This document shows, piece by piece, positions 1 to 8,061 of a stretch of DNA of 64,000 bases. This DNA comes from Bacteroidales bacterium (lineage in GTDB: Bacteria; Bacteroidota; Bacteroidia; Bacteroidales; FEN-979). Position numbers and translations under genes: made by a program. Location of the stretch: NCBI GenBank assembly GCA_023231005.1, contig JALNWG010000007.1, positions 1-64,000 on the forward strand, in the 5' to 3' direction. Numbering within the stretch: the first letter of the stretch is position 1; every line of letters begins with the position of its first letter. Below the pieces are notes generated by a model. The model made no database searches. It saw nothing but the letters and a program-made list of their open reading frames with translations, and had not been told where the DNA came from.

Positions 1-114
1 AAAACCGAAAAATTCCATATTGATATTACTGGTTGGCATAGCGGAATGTATGTTGCCCGGATAGTCTTCATGAAAGAGGTAGTGGCAAGTGCAAAGTTCC
101 TGGTGCTTGGCTGA
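1..114 (+). CDS. C-terminal end of a T9SS cargo protein (type A sorting domain), 5' truncated
   Basis: The frame open from base 1 gives 37 residues and stops with TGA at 112-114. The visible part reads GWHSGMYVARI, then a Lys/Val strand, then SAKFLVLG. This is the last strand pair of the Bacteroidota type A sorting domain, whose usual pattern is W-x-x-G-x-Y-x-x-R-I followed by a KFLV-like end. Such domains direct proteins through the outer membrane by type IX secretion. The function of the protein itself lies outside the window. Confidence 0.8.
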   Translation, partial: KTEKFHIDITGWHSGMYVARIVFMKEVVASAKFLVLG

Positions 115-209
115 TCCATGTTATTGATCGTCTTTTAATAAACCATGATGATGAATAAATGAGTTGGCCAATTTACATCGGATTAAAAATCATTTATAAT
201 TGAAACAAT

Positions 210-1325
210 ATGAAAGTTCTTATTTTATCCTGCGATACAGGCGAAGGGCATAATTCAGCAGCCAGGGCTTTTTTAGAGTATCTTCAAACCCTTCGAATTG
301 AATGTGAATTGATCGATACACTTTCATTGGTCAGTCCTGCCGTTTCACAAAGAGCATCTGATTTATATGTTTTTTCAACCAGAACATCACTGTTTAAGTT
401 ATTGTATCAGGCAGGGTCAATGATCAGTAATAACAAATCGATGTCGGCGGTATATTTTGCCAATAAACTCTATAGTGGCAAATTATTGAAGTATATTAAA
501 GTGCATTCCTACGATATGATCGTGTGTACCCATCTTTTTCCAGCCGAAGCGCTTACGTCATTAATTAGAGCAGGCGAGTTATCTGCAAGAACCCTATTTA
601 TTATGACAGATTATACGTGCATTCCTTTTATGGAAGAGACACAATTAGATTATTATATCGTTCCTCACGACCATTTAATTGAAGAATGTGTAAAGAGAGG
701 CCTCCCACGTGAAAAATTACTCCCTTATGGAATACCTGTAAAACAATCATTCTATTCAGCGCTATCAAAAGGAGATGCCAGAATGGAATGTAAGCATCTT
801 TTTGGCGAACGCATTAACACAGATGAAAAGTGGTTTTTAATGATGTCGGGAAGTATGGGGTTCGGCAATCTAAAATGTTTAATACAACAAATTATAGATG
901 AATGTGAAAAAAATATCGAGGTTTTTATCGTTTGTGGAAACAATGTTAAATTACAAAAAAACCTGACCGCAAAATTCAGTGATAAAGAGAATATTACAAT
1001 ATTGGGGTTCACCGATAGAATTTCAACACTAATGGATGCCTGCGATGTTCTTTTTACCAAACCTGGAGGACTATCAAGTACCGAAGCCGCTGCAAAAAGA
1101 ATACCCATTATCCATACAGATCCGATCCCCGGATGTGAAACAAAAAATGCCATGTTTTTTCATTATCACGGGATGTCATACAGCAGCGCCGATCCTCATG
1201 AGCAAGTAAGAAGAGCACTGCGTTTGTGTAACGATCAAGATTACAGAAAAAAAATGATTTCCTGTCAGGAGGACAATATTAACCGTGATTCGTGTAAAGA
1301 CATTCTCAACATTTGCAACAAATAA
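210..1325 (+). CDS. MGDG synthase/processive diacylglycerol glucosyltransferase-like glycosyltransferase
   Basis: The 371-residue protein opens with a Rossmann strand and the signature GEGHNSAARAF at residues 11-21. This is the N-terminal mark of the MGDG-synthase family (GT28, related to MurG and UgtP). The C-terminal nucleotide-sugar domain has KPGG followed by SSTEAAA near residue 284, the UDP-binding block of MurG-type enzymes. Family members move a hexose from a UDP-sugar to diacylglycerol or a similar lipid at the inner membrane face. The length is normal and there are no transmembrane segments. The gene stands alone: the upstream CDS ends at 114 and the downstream gene is convergent. 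The exact lipid acceptor cannot be read from the sequence. Confidence 0.8.
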   Translation: MKVLILSCDTGEGHNSAARAFLEYLQTLRIECELIDTLSLVSPAVSQRASDLYVFSTRTSLFKLLYQAGSMISNNKSMSAVYFANKLYSGKLLKYIKVHSYDMIVCTHLFPAEALTSLIRAGELSARTLFIMTDYTCIPFMEETQLDYYIVPHDHLIEECVKRGLPREKLLPYGIPVKQSFYSALSKGDARMECKHLFGERINTDEKWFLMMSGSMGFGNLKCLIQQIIDECEKNIEVFIVCGNNVKLQKNLTAKFSDKENITILGFTDRISTLMDACDVLFTKPGGLSSTEAAAKRIPIIHTDPIPGCETKNAMFFHYHGMSYSSADPHEQVRRALRLCNDQDYRKKMISCQEDNINRDSCKDILNICNK

Positions 1326-1405
1326 CGTGCAAGGCAAATCTATATTCAAAGACGCTCCACTTTGAAAGCAAAGTAATATTTTCCTGGTAGAATTTTGAGT
1401 ATGGG

Positions 1406-2014
1406 TTAAATGGGAAATAGCAAGCCCGATTTTTGTAATTGTTCTTTTAAATCAAGATCATCCGTAAGATGAAGGGTAACAAATCTCATTTCCTTTGCTG
1501 TATTAATATTGTTTAAGCTATCATCAATGAACAATGATTCATTCGCTTGAAGTTGATATCTGTTTAAAAGTACTTTAAAAATCTCCATATCGGGCTTTAC
1601 CAATTTTTCCTGTCCGGATATGACAATTCCCTCAAAATCTTTAAAAAACGAATACCTGTTCCGCACAATGGGAAAAGTTTCTGCCGACCAATTTGACAAT
1701 CCGAATATCCTGTATCTTGTTTTTAGTGGTTTAACAAGATTGACATTTTCAATGATTTCACCTCCGATCATGTCGCTCCAATCGTTGTAATACATTTCAA
1801 TCTCCTTACTATATCCGGGATACTGAAGTTGAAGTTCTTTTGTGGCATCTGACAATGAATTTCCCGCATCTTGTTTAAGATTCCATTGAGGACTGCAAAT
1901 ATTTTTCAGGAAAAAATCCATTTCCGATTTATTCGAAAAGACCTTTTCGTATAAATAACGGGGGTCCCAATCAATCAAAACACCACCAAAATCAAAAACT
2001 ATGTTTTTTATCAT
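1406..2014 (-). CDS. HAD-IA family phosphatase-like hydrolase
   Basis: The 202-residue protein starts with MIKNIVFDFGGVLIDWD, so the motif I nucleophile is Asp8. The second Asp of the usual DxD is Gly10, as in the DFGG branch of the family. Motif II is LSNWS, motif III is the Lys of KPDMEIF, and motif IV is the acidic pair in LFIDDS. The cap between motifs I and II is helical, as in subclass IA. The likely activity is hydrolysis of a small phosphorylated metabolite; YihX-type sugar phosphatases are similar. It follows the lipoprotein gene by about 10 nt on the same strand. The substrate is unknown. Confidence 0.8.
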   Translation of the reverse strand: MIKNIVFDFGGVLIDWDPRYLYEKVFSNKSEMDFFLKNICSPQWNLKQDAGNSLSDATKELQLQYPGYSKEIEMYYNDWSDMIGGEIIENVNLVKPLKTRYRIFGLSNWSAETFPIVRNRYSFFKDFEGIVISGQEKLVKPDMEIFKVLLNRYQLQANESLFIDDSLNNINTAKEMRFVTLHLTDDLDLKEQLQKSGLLFPI

Positions 2015-2024
2015 AGGCTAATTT

Positions 2025-2858
2025 TTACCTTCCGATTACACGTTTCGTGTTTTTGAATTTGCAAAAGGCTGAAGAAACCGGAGGACCAGCTACTTTTTCC
2101 ATTCGGAAGCTGGTAATCAGGCCGTTGCTCCTTAAACCGTTCCAGAACATTGTGTCGCCGGTAATACTGATATTCCAGCATTCAAATGCCTTGCCGGTAG
2201 CGCCCGACAACAGGTCGTTGGTAAAATTGGAGGCCAGGAGGTTACCATAAAGGAAATAAAATCCTTCATTGTCGGGTTTATTGATCCAGTTACCTTCCTT
2301 ATCCTGATAATAGTAATTAAAACTTCCATCGGTTAAATATTCCCAATAATGATAACTACTATCAGCGCTGCCTGGCGTAGTAGATTTACCGTACCATGTA
2401 CCCACAAGCCACTTGGAAAAATCAGCTGTTACCCTTTTGTTGATATATGTTTTCGGATCCGGATACTCCACATTGTCAATCATAAATTTACTGACCGAAT
2501 AGATGAGGGTATGCTCATCAACCGACTGAATTTCAAACTCCATGTGGAAATGGTTGCCAATGTTATTCATACCATCAATAATGATCCTGTTCCCGTCGAC
2601 AGTGTAATTGTAATTGTCATTTTCTATCCAGCTTCGGTTGTTTTCATCCAATTGAAACCCTGTGGCATAGTTTTCCACAAGATCCGATCTGAATTTAATA
2701 ACAAATGATGCGTCGGTAAGAACCGGATTATTGTCAACCTGTATATTGACCCAGGTCCCCAGAATTAACGAGGCATAATTTATTTCGTCATCTTTATCTT
2801 TTTTACAGCTCCAAAGCAGAAGCGACATGATAATTCCAGTAAATAAGATTTTTTTCAT
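2025..2858 (-). CDS. Lipocalin-like surface or periplasmic lipoprotein
   Basis: The 277-residue protein has a Lys-rich start, a short hydrophobic stretch and a lipobox ending LLLWSC, so it should be lipidated at Cys17. Two similar halves follow. Each has a segment like LILGTWVNIQ or WLVGTWYGKS, then YxxDG- or FNYYYQD-type beta strands, which is the look of a tandem lipocalin-like (DUF5004-type) fold. Function is unknown. It is the first gene of a two-gene unit with the HAD hydrolase. A box reading TAATTTTG on the minus strand at 2931-2938 may be its promoter. Confidence 0.65.
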   Translation of the reverse strand: MKKILFTGIIMSLLLWSCKKDKDDEINYASLILGTWVNIQVDNNPVLTDASFVIKFRSDLVENYATGFQLDENNRSWIENDNYNYTVDGNRIIIDGMNNIGNHFHMEFEIQSVDEHTLIYSVSKFMIDNVEYPDPKTYINKRVTADFSKWLVGTWYGKSTTPGSADSSYHYWEYLTDGSFNYYYQDKEGNWINKPDNEGFYFLYGNLLASNFTNDLLSGATGKAFECWNISITGDTMFWNGLRSNGLITSFRMEKVAGPPVSSAFCKFKNTKRVIGR

Positions 2859-3223
2859 AGTGAATCACGAATTAATGTTGATTGTATCGGCATTGTGTGT
2901 ATGATGGTAGCATTTGCCGGTTTCTTTTTACAAAATTAAGAAAGCTGTGCAATTCCCATCCGAATCATGCCGACTTTCTTTTTCTTCAAAAAATCAATAA
3001 AACGAGTTGGTCAGTTTACATCGACTATTCGTGGACATATCGCATGGCTTTTCGAAAGGCTCAACTCTTAATATGGTATATCGCGACAATTCGTGTATTG
3101 TTGCGACACGAACAAACTCTTATTCACAAAAAGGCTGTATTGAGGTAGTGCCAGTCGGTGTGGTAAGATAACGAACATCTGACTTTTATTTGATAATAAA
3201 ACAGGATCTTTGCAGTAAAAAAA
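2859..3223. other. Divergent intergenic region between the lipoprotein gene and lipA
   Basis: No convincing gene is seen here. The minus strand carries TAATTTTG at 2931-2938, a match to the Bacteroidota -7 consensus TAnnTTTG, 67 nt or more before the lipoprotein start. Bases 3004-3023 nearly repeat bases 161-180 (18 of 20 identical). Bases 3090-3112 form a perfect 7-bp inverted repeat, TTCGTGT and ACACGAA, with a 9-nt spacer. Just before lipA, GATCTTTG at 3205-3212 is a poor match to the -7 box. Confidence 0.5.
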
Positions 3224-4075
3224 ATGGCTCAATCATTATATTCAAAAAAACCAGAATGGTTAAAAATCCGATTACCGGAAGGCGAATCATACCAAAAGGT
3301 AAAGCAGATCGTAAAACAAAATAACCTTCATACTATTTGTTCAAGTGGCAAATGCCCAAATTTAGCTGAATGTTGGGGAATGAGTACAGCAACATTTATG
3401 ATTCTAGGGGATATCTGTACCCGGTCTTGCAGGTTCTGTGCAACAAAGACCGGGCGGCCACTCGCGGTGGACATAAATGAACCTATCAGGGTATCTGAAT
3501 CTGTTAAGTTGATGCAATTGAAACACGTAGTGCTTACATCTGTTGATCGGGATGATCTTTCCGACGGTGGAGCCAACATCTGGGCTGCGACCATCAGGGA
3601 GATCCGAAAAAAAAATCCAGTTACAACCATCGAAGCATTGATCCCGGATTTTAATGGTCATTGGGAGAACTTACAAATGGTGATTGCAGAGCGTCCGGAA
3701 ATCATATCTCATAATATAGAAACCATAAAACGAATTACGCCGCAAATCCGTAGCAAGGCGGATTACAATAAAAGCCTTGATGTCCTAAGGCGAATTTCTG
3801 AAAATGGAATCAAAGCAAAATCAGGTATTATGGTTGGATTAGGAGAAAAAGAGGAAGAGGTCTTCGCTTTAATGGATGACCTAAGGGGAGCCAATTGTTC
3901 CATTCTCACAATCGGGCAATATCTTCAACCCACAAAAGAGCATTACCCTGTTCAGGAATATATCCATCCCAATCAGTTTTTAAAATACAGAGATTCAGGA
4001 CTGGGAAAAGGGTTTATTCATGTGGAAAGTCAGCCATTGGTTCGAAGCAGCTATCATGCAGAAAAACATGTGTAA
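3224..4075 (+). CDS. lipA: Lipoyl synthase
   Basis: This radical-SAM enzyme inserts two sulfur atoms into protein-bound octanoyl groups to make lipoyl cofactor for 2-oxoacid dehydrogenases and the glycine cleavage system. The auxiliary cluster ligands are Cys39, Cys44 and Cys50 (C-SSGK-C-PNLAE-C). The radical-SAM cluster ligands are Cys65, Cys69 and Cys72 (CTRSCRFC). The C-terminal RSSY motif that ligates the auxiliary cluster is present in LVRSSYHA. The 283-residue length is normal. The partner gene lipB is not in the window. A bidirectional terminator separates lipA from the tRNA gene. Confidence 0.96.
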   Translation: MAQSLYSKKPEWLKIRLPEGESYQKVKQIVKQNNLHTICSSGKCPNLAECWGMSTATFMILGDICTRSCRFCATKTGRPLAVDINEPIRVSESVKLMQLKHVVLTSVDRDDLSDGGANIWAATIREIRKKNPVTTIEALIPDFNGHWENLQMVIAERPEIISHNIETIKRITPQIRSKADYNKSLDVLRRISENGIKAKSGIMVGLGEKEEEVFALMDDLRGANCSILTIGQYLQPTKEHYPVQEYIHPNQFLKYRDSGLGKGFIHVESQPLVRSSYHAEKHV

Positions 4076-4133
4076 ATTCAGGATTTAGAAAAAATCTCCA
4101 CTATTTGGGATGATGAGGAAAAACATACCAAAA

Positions 4134-4171
4134 AACCACCTACAAATATCTTTGTAAGTGGTTGATTTTTT
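4134..4171. terminator. Bidirectional intrinsic terminator between lipA and tRNA-Lys
   Basis: AACCAC at 4134-4139 pairs with GTGGTT at 4158-4163. ACAAA and TTTGT extend the stem around a TATC loop with a small internal mismatch. A T-run follows on the plus strand at 4165-4172, and an A-run precedes the stem (4129-4135), which is a T-run on the minus strand. It can end both lipA and the convergent tRNA transcript. Confidence 0.8.
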
Positions 4172-4173
4172 TG

Positions 4174-4246
4174 TCTCCCCGGCGGGGCTCGAACCCACGA
4201 CCCATTGATTAAGAGTCAATTGCTCTACCAGCTGAGCTACGGAGAG
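4174..4246 (-). tRNA. tRNA-Lys (anticodon CTT)
   Basis: The 73-nt cloverleaf folds fully. The acceptor stem is CTCTCCG with CGGGGAG, the D arm is GCTC/GAGC, and the anticodon stem is ATTGA/TCAAT around loop CTCTTAA. The T arm is GTGGG/CCCGC around TTCGAGC. Loop positions 34-36 read CTT, hence Lys. The discriminator is A and no CCA is encoded, which is usual in this phylum. Confidence 0.97.
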
Positions 4247-4288
4247 TTTGGGGGTGCAAAGATAACTATTTTCACCTGATTAATAAAA

Positions 4289-4320
4289 TTGGTCGGGAAA
4301 AATAATTTGATATATCTTTG
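4289..4320 (+). promoter_or_regulatory. Bacteroidota-type promoter for meaB
   Basis: TTG at 4289-4291 and TATCTTTG at 4313-4320 are 21 nt apart. This fits the TTG-N19/21-TAnnTTTG consensus of Bacteroidota primary sigma factor promoters. The predicted start site lies about 15-20 nt before the meaB ATG. Confidence 0.7.
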
Positions 4321-4343
4321 GGATGTAAGATGAACACTGTCAG

Positions 4344-5456
4344 ATGAAAGATTCGTACAAATCGGCGTTGTATGTAATGGACGGGGTAAAGCAACCCGGT
4401 CAGATCAACCCTGAATTAGCCAAAAAGCTCCTTTCTCGGAGGACAAAATCCCTCACTGTTGCCGAATATGTGGAAGGGATCCGTGCCGGAAACCGGACTG
4501 TTTTAAGCCAAGCCATCACCTTGGTGGAAAGCTCCCTTCACAAAGATCAGGAAAAAGCTCAGACAATTCTCACAACCTGTTTAAAAGACACCTCACTATC
4601 CAATGACAGTCTTCATTCAGCATCCAGCATCCGGATAGGTATTACCGGTGTTCCCGGCGTGGGAAAAAGTACGTTCATCGAAGCCTTGGGTACCTATCTT
4701 ACCGGGAAGGGGCATAAACTGGCTGTTTTGGCAATAGATCCCAGCAGTTCCAGGTCAAAAGGAAGTATTCTTGGGGATAAAACGAGAATGGAAGCCTTGT
4801 CGGTCGATCCGAATGCTTTTATCCGCCCCTCTCCTTCGGCTGGCTCTCTTGGTGGGGTAGCACGAAAAACCAGGGAGACAATCCTGTTGTGCGAAGCAGC
4901 AGGTTTTAACATCATCTTCATTGAAACGGTTGGCGTGGGTCAATCTGAAACCACCGTCCATGGTATGGTTGACTTTTTTCTTCTGCTCATGCTGGCCGGT
5001 GCCGGAGATGAATTGCAAGGGATCAAACGCGGGATTATTGAAATGGCCGATGCCATTGTGATCAACAAAGCCGATGGCGATAACCTGATTAAAGCACAAG
5101 CAGCACAAACCGAATACCTGAATGCTTTACATCTCTTTCCTCCCCCCGAAAGCGGCTGGATTCCGGTTGTTGATATCTGTTCGTCCCGTACCAATCTGGG
5201 AATCGAAAACGTATGGAAAATCATTCTGGATCATCAGGAAACCACATCCAAATCGGGTTATTTCCAACAGCACCGCAAAGAACAAAACCTTCAGGTATTC
5301 ATTGCTACCATTGAAGAGGAGTTAAAACATCATTTCTTTTCGCAGAAAGATATTGCCCAGGCTATTGTCGCTATCGAACAGGAGCTGATCCAGGGACAAT
5401 TGAATCCCTATCTGGCAGCCCAGCAACTGCTCAAACAGTATTTTCAAAAACGGTGA
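4344..5456 (+). CDS. meaB: Methylmalonyl-CoA mutase-associated GTPase MeaB (ArgK family)
   Basis: MeaB is a G3E-family GTPase that gates cobalamin loading and protects methylmalonyl-CoA mutase. The P-loop GVPGVGKST is at residues 102-110. A block rich in Asp and Ser (IDPSSSRSKGSILGDKTRM) follows, as in all MeaB proteins. The base-recognition motif NKAD is at 241-244. An N-terminal helical arm and a C-terminal dimerisation arm flank the GTPase core, and 370 residues is a typical length. The mutase genes are not adjacent; the gene is monocistronic and convergent with cheB. Confidence 0.93.
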   Translation: MKDSYKSALYVMDGVKQPGQINPELAKKLLSRRTKSLTVAEYVEGIRAGNRTVLSQAITLVESSLHKDQEKAQTILTTCLKDTSLSNDSLHSASSIRIGITGVPGVGKSTFIEALGTYLTGKGHKLAVLAIDPSSSRSKGSILGDKTRMEALSVDPNAFIRPSPSAGSLGGVARKTRETILLCEAAGFNIIFIETVGVGQSETTVHGMVDFFLLLMLAGAGDELQGIKRGIIEMADAIVINKADGDNLIKAQAAQTEYLNALHLFPPPESGWIPVVDICSSRTNLGIENVWKIILDHQETTSKSGYFQQHRKEQNLQVFIATIEEELKHHFFSQKDIAQAIVAIEQELIQGQLNPYLAAQQLLKQYFQKR

Positions 5457-5470
5457 GTGGGCAAGTCCTG

Positions 5471-6046
5471 TTATTCCGACAAGTTATTCAATATTACAGC
5501 AATTTCTTCGATGGTTGCGATATGGTCAACAGAGGCTGTCTGAATGGCAGCCCGTGGCATGGAATCAACTTCTGCAGTATCTGGATCCTGTACAATAGTT
5601 AATCCTCCGAACTCTTTGATTTTTTTTAGTCCCTTGCTTCCGTCACTATTGGCACCCGTAAAAATAATCCCGATGAGACGATCTTTAAAAGCTTCGGCTG
5701 CTGTTTCAAAGAGTACGTCGATGGATGGTCGGGCATAGTTTACCCGTTCATCGATGGTGAGTGTAAAGGTGCGATCAGGTTCAAAAAGAAGATGATAGTT
5801 TGGGGGAGCCAGATAGGCATATCCCTTGGCTGGTTCCTCTTTTTCATCGGCTTCTTTGACCTTCAGCTTCCCCAGATCATTCAGAATATTGATGAGATAA
5901 TTGTCGGCATCGGCGCTGAGGTGCTGAACGATGATAACCGGGAGGTTAAAAGAGGAATCCAATCCCAGGAACAACCGTTTCAGTGCATGCAGGCCACCTG
6001 CCGATGATCCGATCACTACTGCTTCATATTTGTTTCTATGTGCCAA
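5471..6046 (-). CDS. cheB: Stand-alone CheB-type protein-glutamate methylesterase
   Basis: This 191-residue protein is only the catalytic domain; the receiver domain of classical CheB is absent. The triad is visible as Ser15 in GSSAGG, His42 in QHLS and Asp135 in TGANSDGS. The domain removes methyl groups from glutamyl methyl esters on chemoreceptors or receptor-like kinases. The start is TTG at 6046, 10 nt after the cheR stop; there is no ATG or GTG between them in frame. It is the last gene of terC-cheR-cheB. No receptors, CheA or CheW are in the window, so control of another signalling pathway is possible. Confidence 0.88.
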   Translation of the reverse strand: MAHRNKYEAVVIGSSAGGLHALKRLFLGLDSSFNLPVIIVQHLSADADNYLINILNDLGKLKVKEADEKEEPAKGYAYLAPPNYHLLFEPDRTFTLTIDERVNYARPSIDVLFETAAEAFKDRLIGIIFTGANSDGSKGLKKIKEFGGLTIVQDPDTAEVDSMPRAAIQTASVDHIATIEEIAVILNNLSE

Positions 6047-6056
6047 TGGATAAATC

Positions 6057-6902
6057 CTAAAGTGGATATTTCTTAATATAGATTTTTTCCTTCGCGATCA
6101 GGGGATTGAATTCTCCGTAATAACTGGAAAACTGCAGATTTTCCTTTGAGCCAAGGCAAAGGATACCGCCACTTGGCAAACTGTCGTCAAAAAGACGAAT
6201 TACACGATCCTGAAGCTGACGGTCGAAATAGATCAAAACATTGCGACAAATAACCAGGTTCACTTCAGCAAAAACACTGTCGGTGACCAGGTTGTGGGTA
6301 GCAAAGACAATATTCTTTTTTAAAGAGTCCAGCAACTTAGCCGATTCATTGTCTGTGGTATAATAATCGGAGAAAGCGTTTTTCCCTCCAGATTTCTGAT
6401 AGTTAACAGCAAATTCTTTGATTCTGTTTACAGGATAGGTCCCTTCTTTGGCTTGTTTGATAATCAGCGGGTTGAAATCGGTTGCATAGATCTGAGTCCG
6501 GGAATAGAGATCTTCTTCCTTCAGGAGAATCGCCATAGAATAAACTTCTTCTCCGCTGGCACACCCTGCATGCCATATTTTAATAAAGGGATAGGATTTC
6601 AGGAGTGGAAAAATTTCCACCCTCAAAGCCAGGTAGAAGGAAGGATCACGGAACATTTCCGTGACGGTGATCGACAGGTCCATGAGCAGAAGATCAACGA
6701 ATTTACTGTTATATAAGACCTCATGGATCATCTCCGACAAGGAGGTCATTCCGGAAGCATTGAGCCGGTTCAGAATGCGACGTTTTACGTGGGCTTGTGA
6801 ATAGTTTCGGAAATCGTATCCATATTTCTGATAAATAGCTTCAATGACAAGCCTGACCTCTATATCCTGGTTTTCCAGTTGTTCTTCCTGAATTTTTTTC
6901 AT
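6057..6902 (-). CDS. cheR: CheR-type glutamate O-methyltransferase
   Basis: The 281-residue protein has the helical CheR N-terminal domain (residues about 1-75). A SAM-dependent methyltransferase domain follows, with motif I as HAGCASGEEVYSMAI and the family block ICRNVLIYFD. It methylates glutamate side chains on signalling proteins, with S-adenosylmethionine as donor, and opposes CheB. The ATG overlaps the terC stop codon by 4 nt (ATGA), so the three genes are probably co-transcribed. The beta-subdomain and TPR extensions seen in some CheR proteins are absent. Confidence 0.93.
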   Translation of the reverse strand: MKKIQEEQLENQDIEVRLVIEAIYQKYGYDFRNYSQAHVKRRILNRLNASGMTSLSEMIHEVLYNSKFVDLLLMDLSITVTEMFRDPSFYLALRVEIFPLLKSYPFIKIWHAGCASGEEVYSMAILLKEEDLYSRTQIYATDFNPLIIKQAKEGTYPVNRIKEFAVNYQKSGGKNAFSDYYTTDNESAKLLDSLKKNIVFATHNLVTDSVFAEVNLVICRNVLIYFDRQLQDRVIRLFDDSLPSGGILCLGSKENLQFSSYYGEFNPLIAKEKIYIKKYPL

Positions 6903-7975
6903 TGCTCGGGATTAATCCTGGATCTTCTGTTCAGTACCAGATTGCGGATGCCGGAGGCAACCATGCTGACCAACAGAATGGCAGCAATTATGATGAGCGA
7001 CTGGCTGGTAGAAATATGAAAGAATTCACTCATCAACATTTTCACACCAACAAAGGTCAATAAAACTGCCAATCCCATCTTGAGATAATAAAACCTGTTT
7101 ATTACATCCATAACCAGGAAAAAGAGTGATCGCAATCCAAGTATTGCAAATATGTTGGAGAAGAAAACGATGTAGGGATCCTGGGTTACCGAAAAGACGG
7201 CGGGCACAGAATCGACGGCAAATAAAACATCCGAAAATTCAATGATCAGAAGCACAATAAACAAGGGGGTAACATAGAGAGCGCCATCTTTGCGGATAAA
7301 AAAGGTTTCGGCATGATGATCGGAACTTACCTTAAAAAAACGAGAAATCAGTTTTACCACAGGATGTTTTTCGGTATCGATGCGTTCCTCTTTTTTGGCA
7401 GCAAGGAACTCGTATGCCATTTTAATTCCGATAACGATCAACAAACCTCCGAATATCAGGAGGAACCAAGCAAACCGTTGGATCAGGGCACTGGCGGCAA
7501 AGATGAAGATGAAACGCATCACCACGGCTCCGATGATACCCCAGAAAAGCACCCTTTTAAAATATTTGGGCTGGATATTGAATGATAGAAAGATCAGAAT
7601 GATCACAAAGACATTATCGACCGAAAGAGAATATTCAATCAGGTACCCGGTTATATATTCCAGAGAGAGGTTTTTATTATAGAGGTCAATGGCCTGTTCA
7701 ACCGTAAGTCCAGAAATGCTGATTGGATGATTGTATTCAACAATGCGATATTGAAGCTCAGCCAGGGTATCGGAACCGTGAATCCAGTTTCCATGAAAGC
7801 GGATCAGAACATAGAACCCCAAAGAAACACCTATCCAGATGAGGGTCCAGATTAGCGCTTCTTTAAATGAAAGAGCGTGGTTTTTTTTTTGAAAAATCCC
7901 CAGGTCGATGCTCAACATCAAGGCAATAAATGCAAGAAAAGCAGTAAAAAAAATAAATTCATTAAGATTTGACAT
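6899..7975 (-). CDS. TerC/Alx family integral membrane protein
   Basis: About nine hydrophobic segments are visible. Two conserved acidic blocks identify the TerC family: YSLSVDNVFVI and IEFSDVLFAVDSVPA. Alx/TerC proteins act in manganese export or metal loading of secreted enzymes. I start at ATG 7975 rather than the TTG at 8008, because that TTG lies inside a TAATTTTG promoter box (8006-8013, minus strand). The protein from 7975 begins MSNLNEFIFF, right before the first membrane helix. The stop overlaps cheR. The substrate is inferred only from the family. Confidence 0.88.
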   Translation of the reverse strand: MSNLNEFIFFTAFLAFIALMLSIDLGIFQKKNHALSFKEALIWTLIWIGVSLGFYVLIRFHGNWIHGSDTLAELQYRIVEYNHPISISGLTVEQAIDLYNKNLSLEYITGYLIEYSLSVDNVFVIILIFLSFNIQPKYFKRVLFWGIIGAVVMRFIFIFAASALIQRFAWFLLIFGGLLIVIGIKMAYEFLAAKKEERIDTEKHPVVKLISRFFKVSSDHHAETFFIRKDGALYVTPLFIVLLIIEFSDVLFAVDSVPAVFSVTQDPYIVFFSNIFAILGLRSLFFLVMDVINRFYYLKMGLAVLLTFVGVKMLMSEFFHISTSQSLIIIAAILLVSMVASGIRNLVLNRRSRINPEQ

Positions 7976-8005
7976 GGTTATTTGGATGGACACCGGATGA
8001 TTCGT

Positions 8006-8032
8006 CAAAATTATAAAATTTTCTTACTTTTG
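8006..8032. promoter_or_regulatory. Divergent promoter boxes for terC-cheR-cheB and glnA
   Basis: TAATTTTG on the minus strand (8006-8013) faces terC, and TACTTTTG on the plus strand (8025-8032) faces the glutamine synthetase gene. Both match the -7 consensus TAnnTTTG. Neither has a perfect TTG at the -33 distance, so the calls rest on the -7 boxes and their position. Confidence 0.5.
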
Positions 8033-8061
8033 CATGGCTAACTGTCAACGGAATTTCTATA

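Noticed and set aside
2882..3148. 88-codon open frame on the plus strand before lipA
   Set aside because: The composition is not protein-like (many Cys, His and Tyr), there is no start signal, and it covers the inverted repeat and the -7 box of the divergent gene.
7976..8008. Longer TerC start at the TTG at 8008
   Set aside because: The TTG lies within the TAATTTTG promoter box; ATG 7975 gives the expected N terminus.
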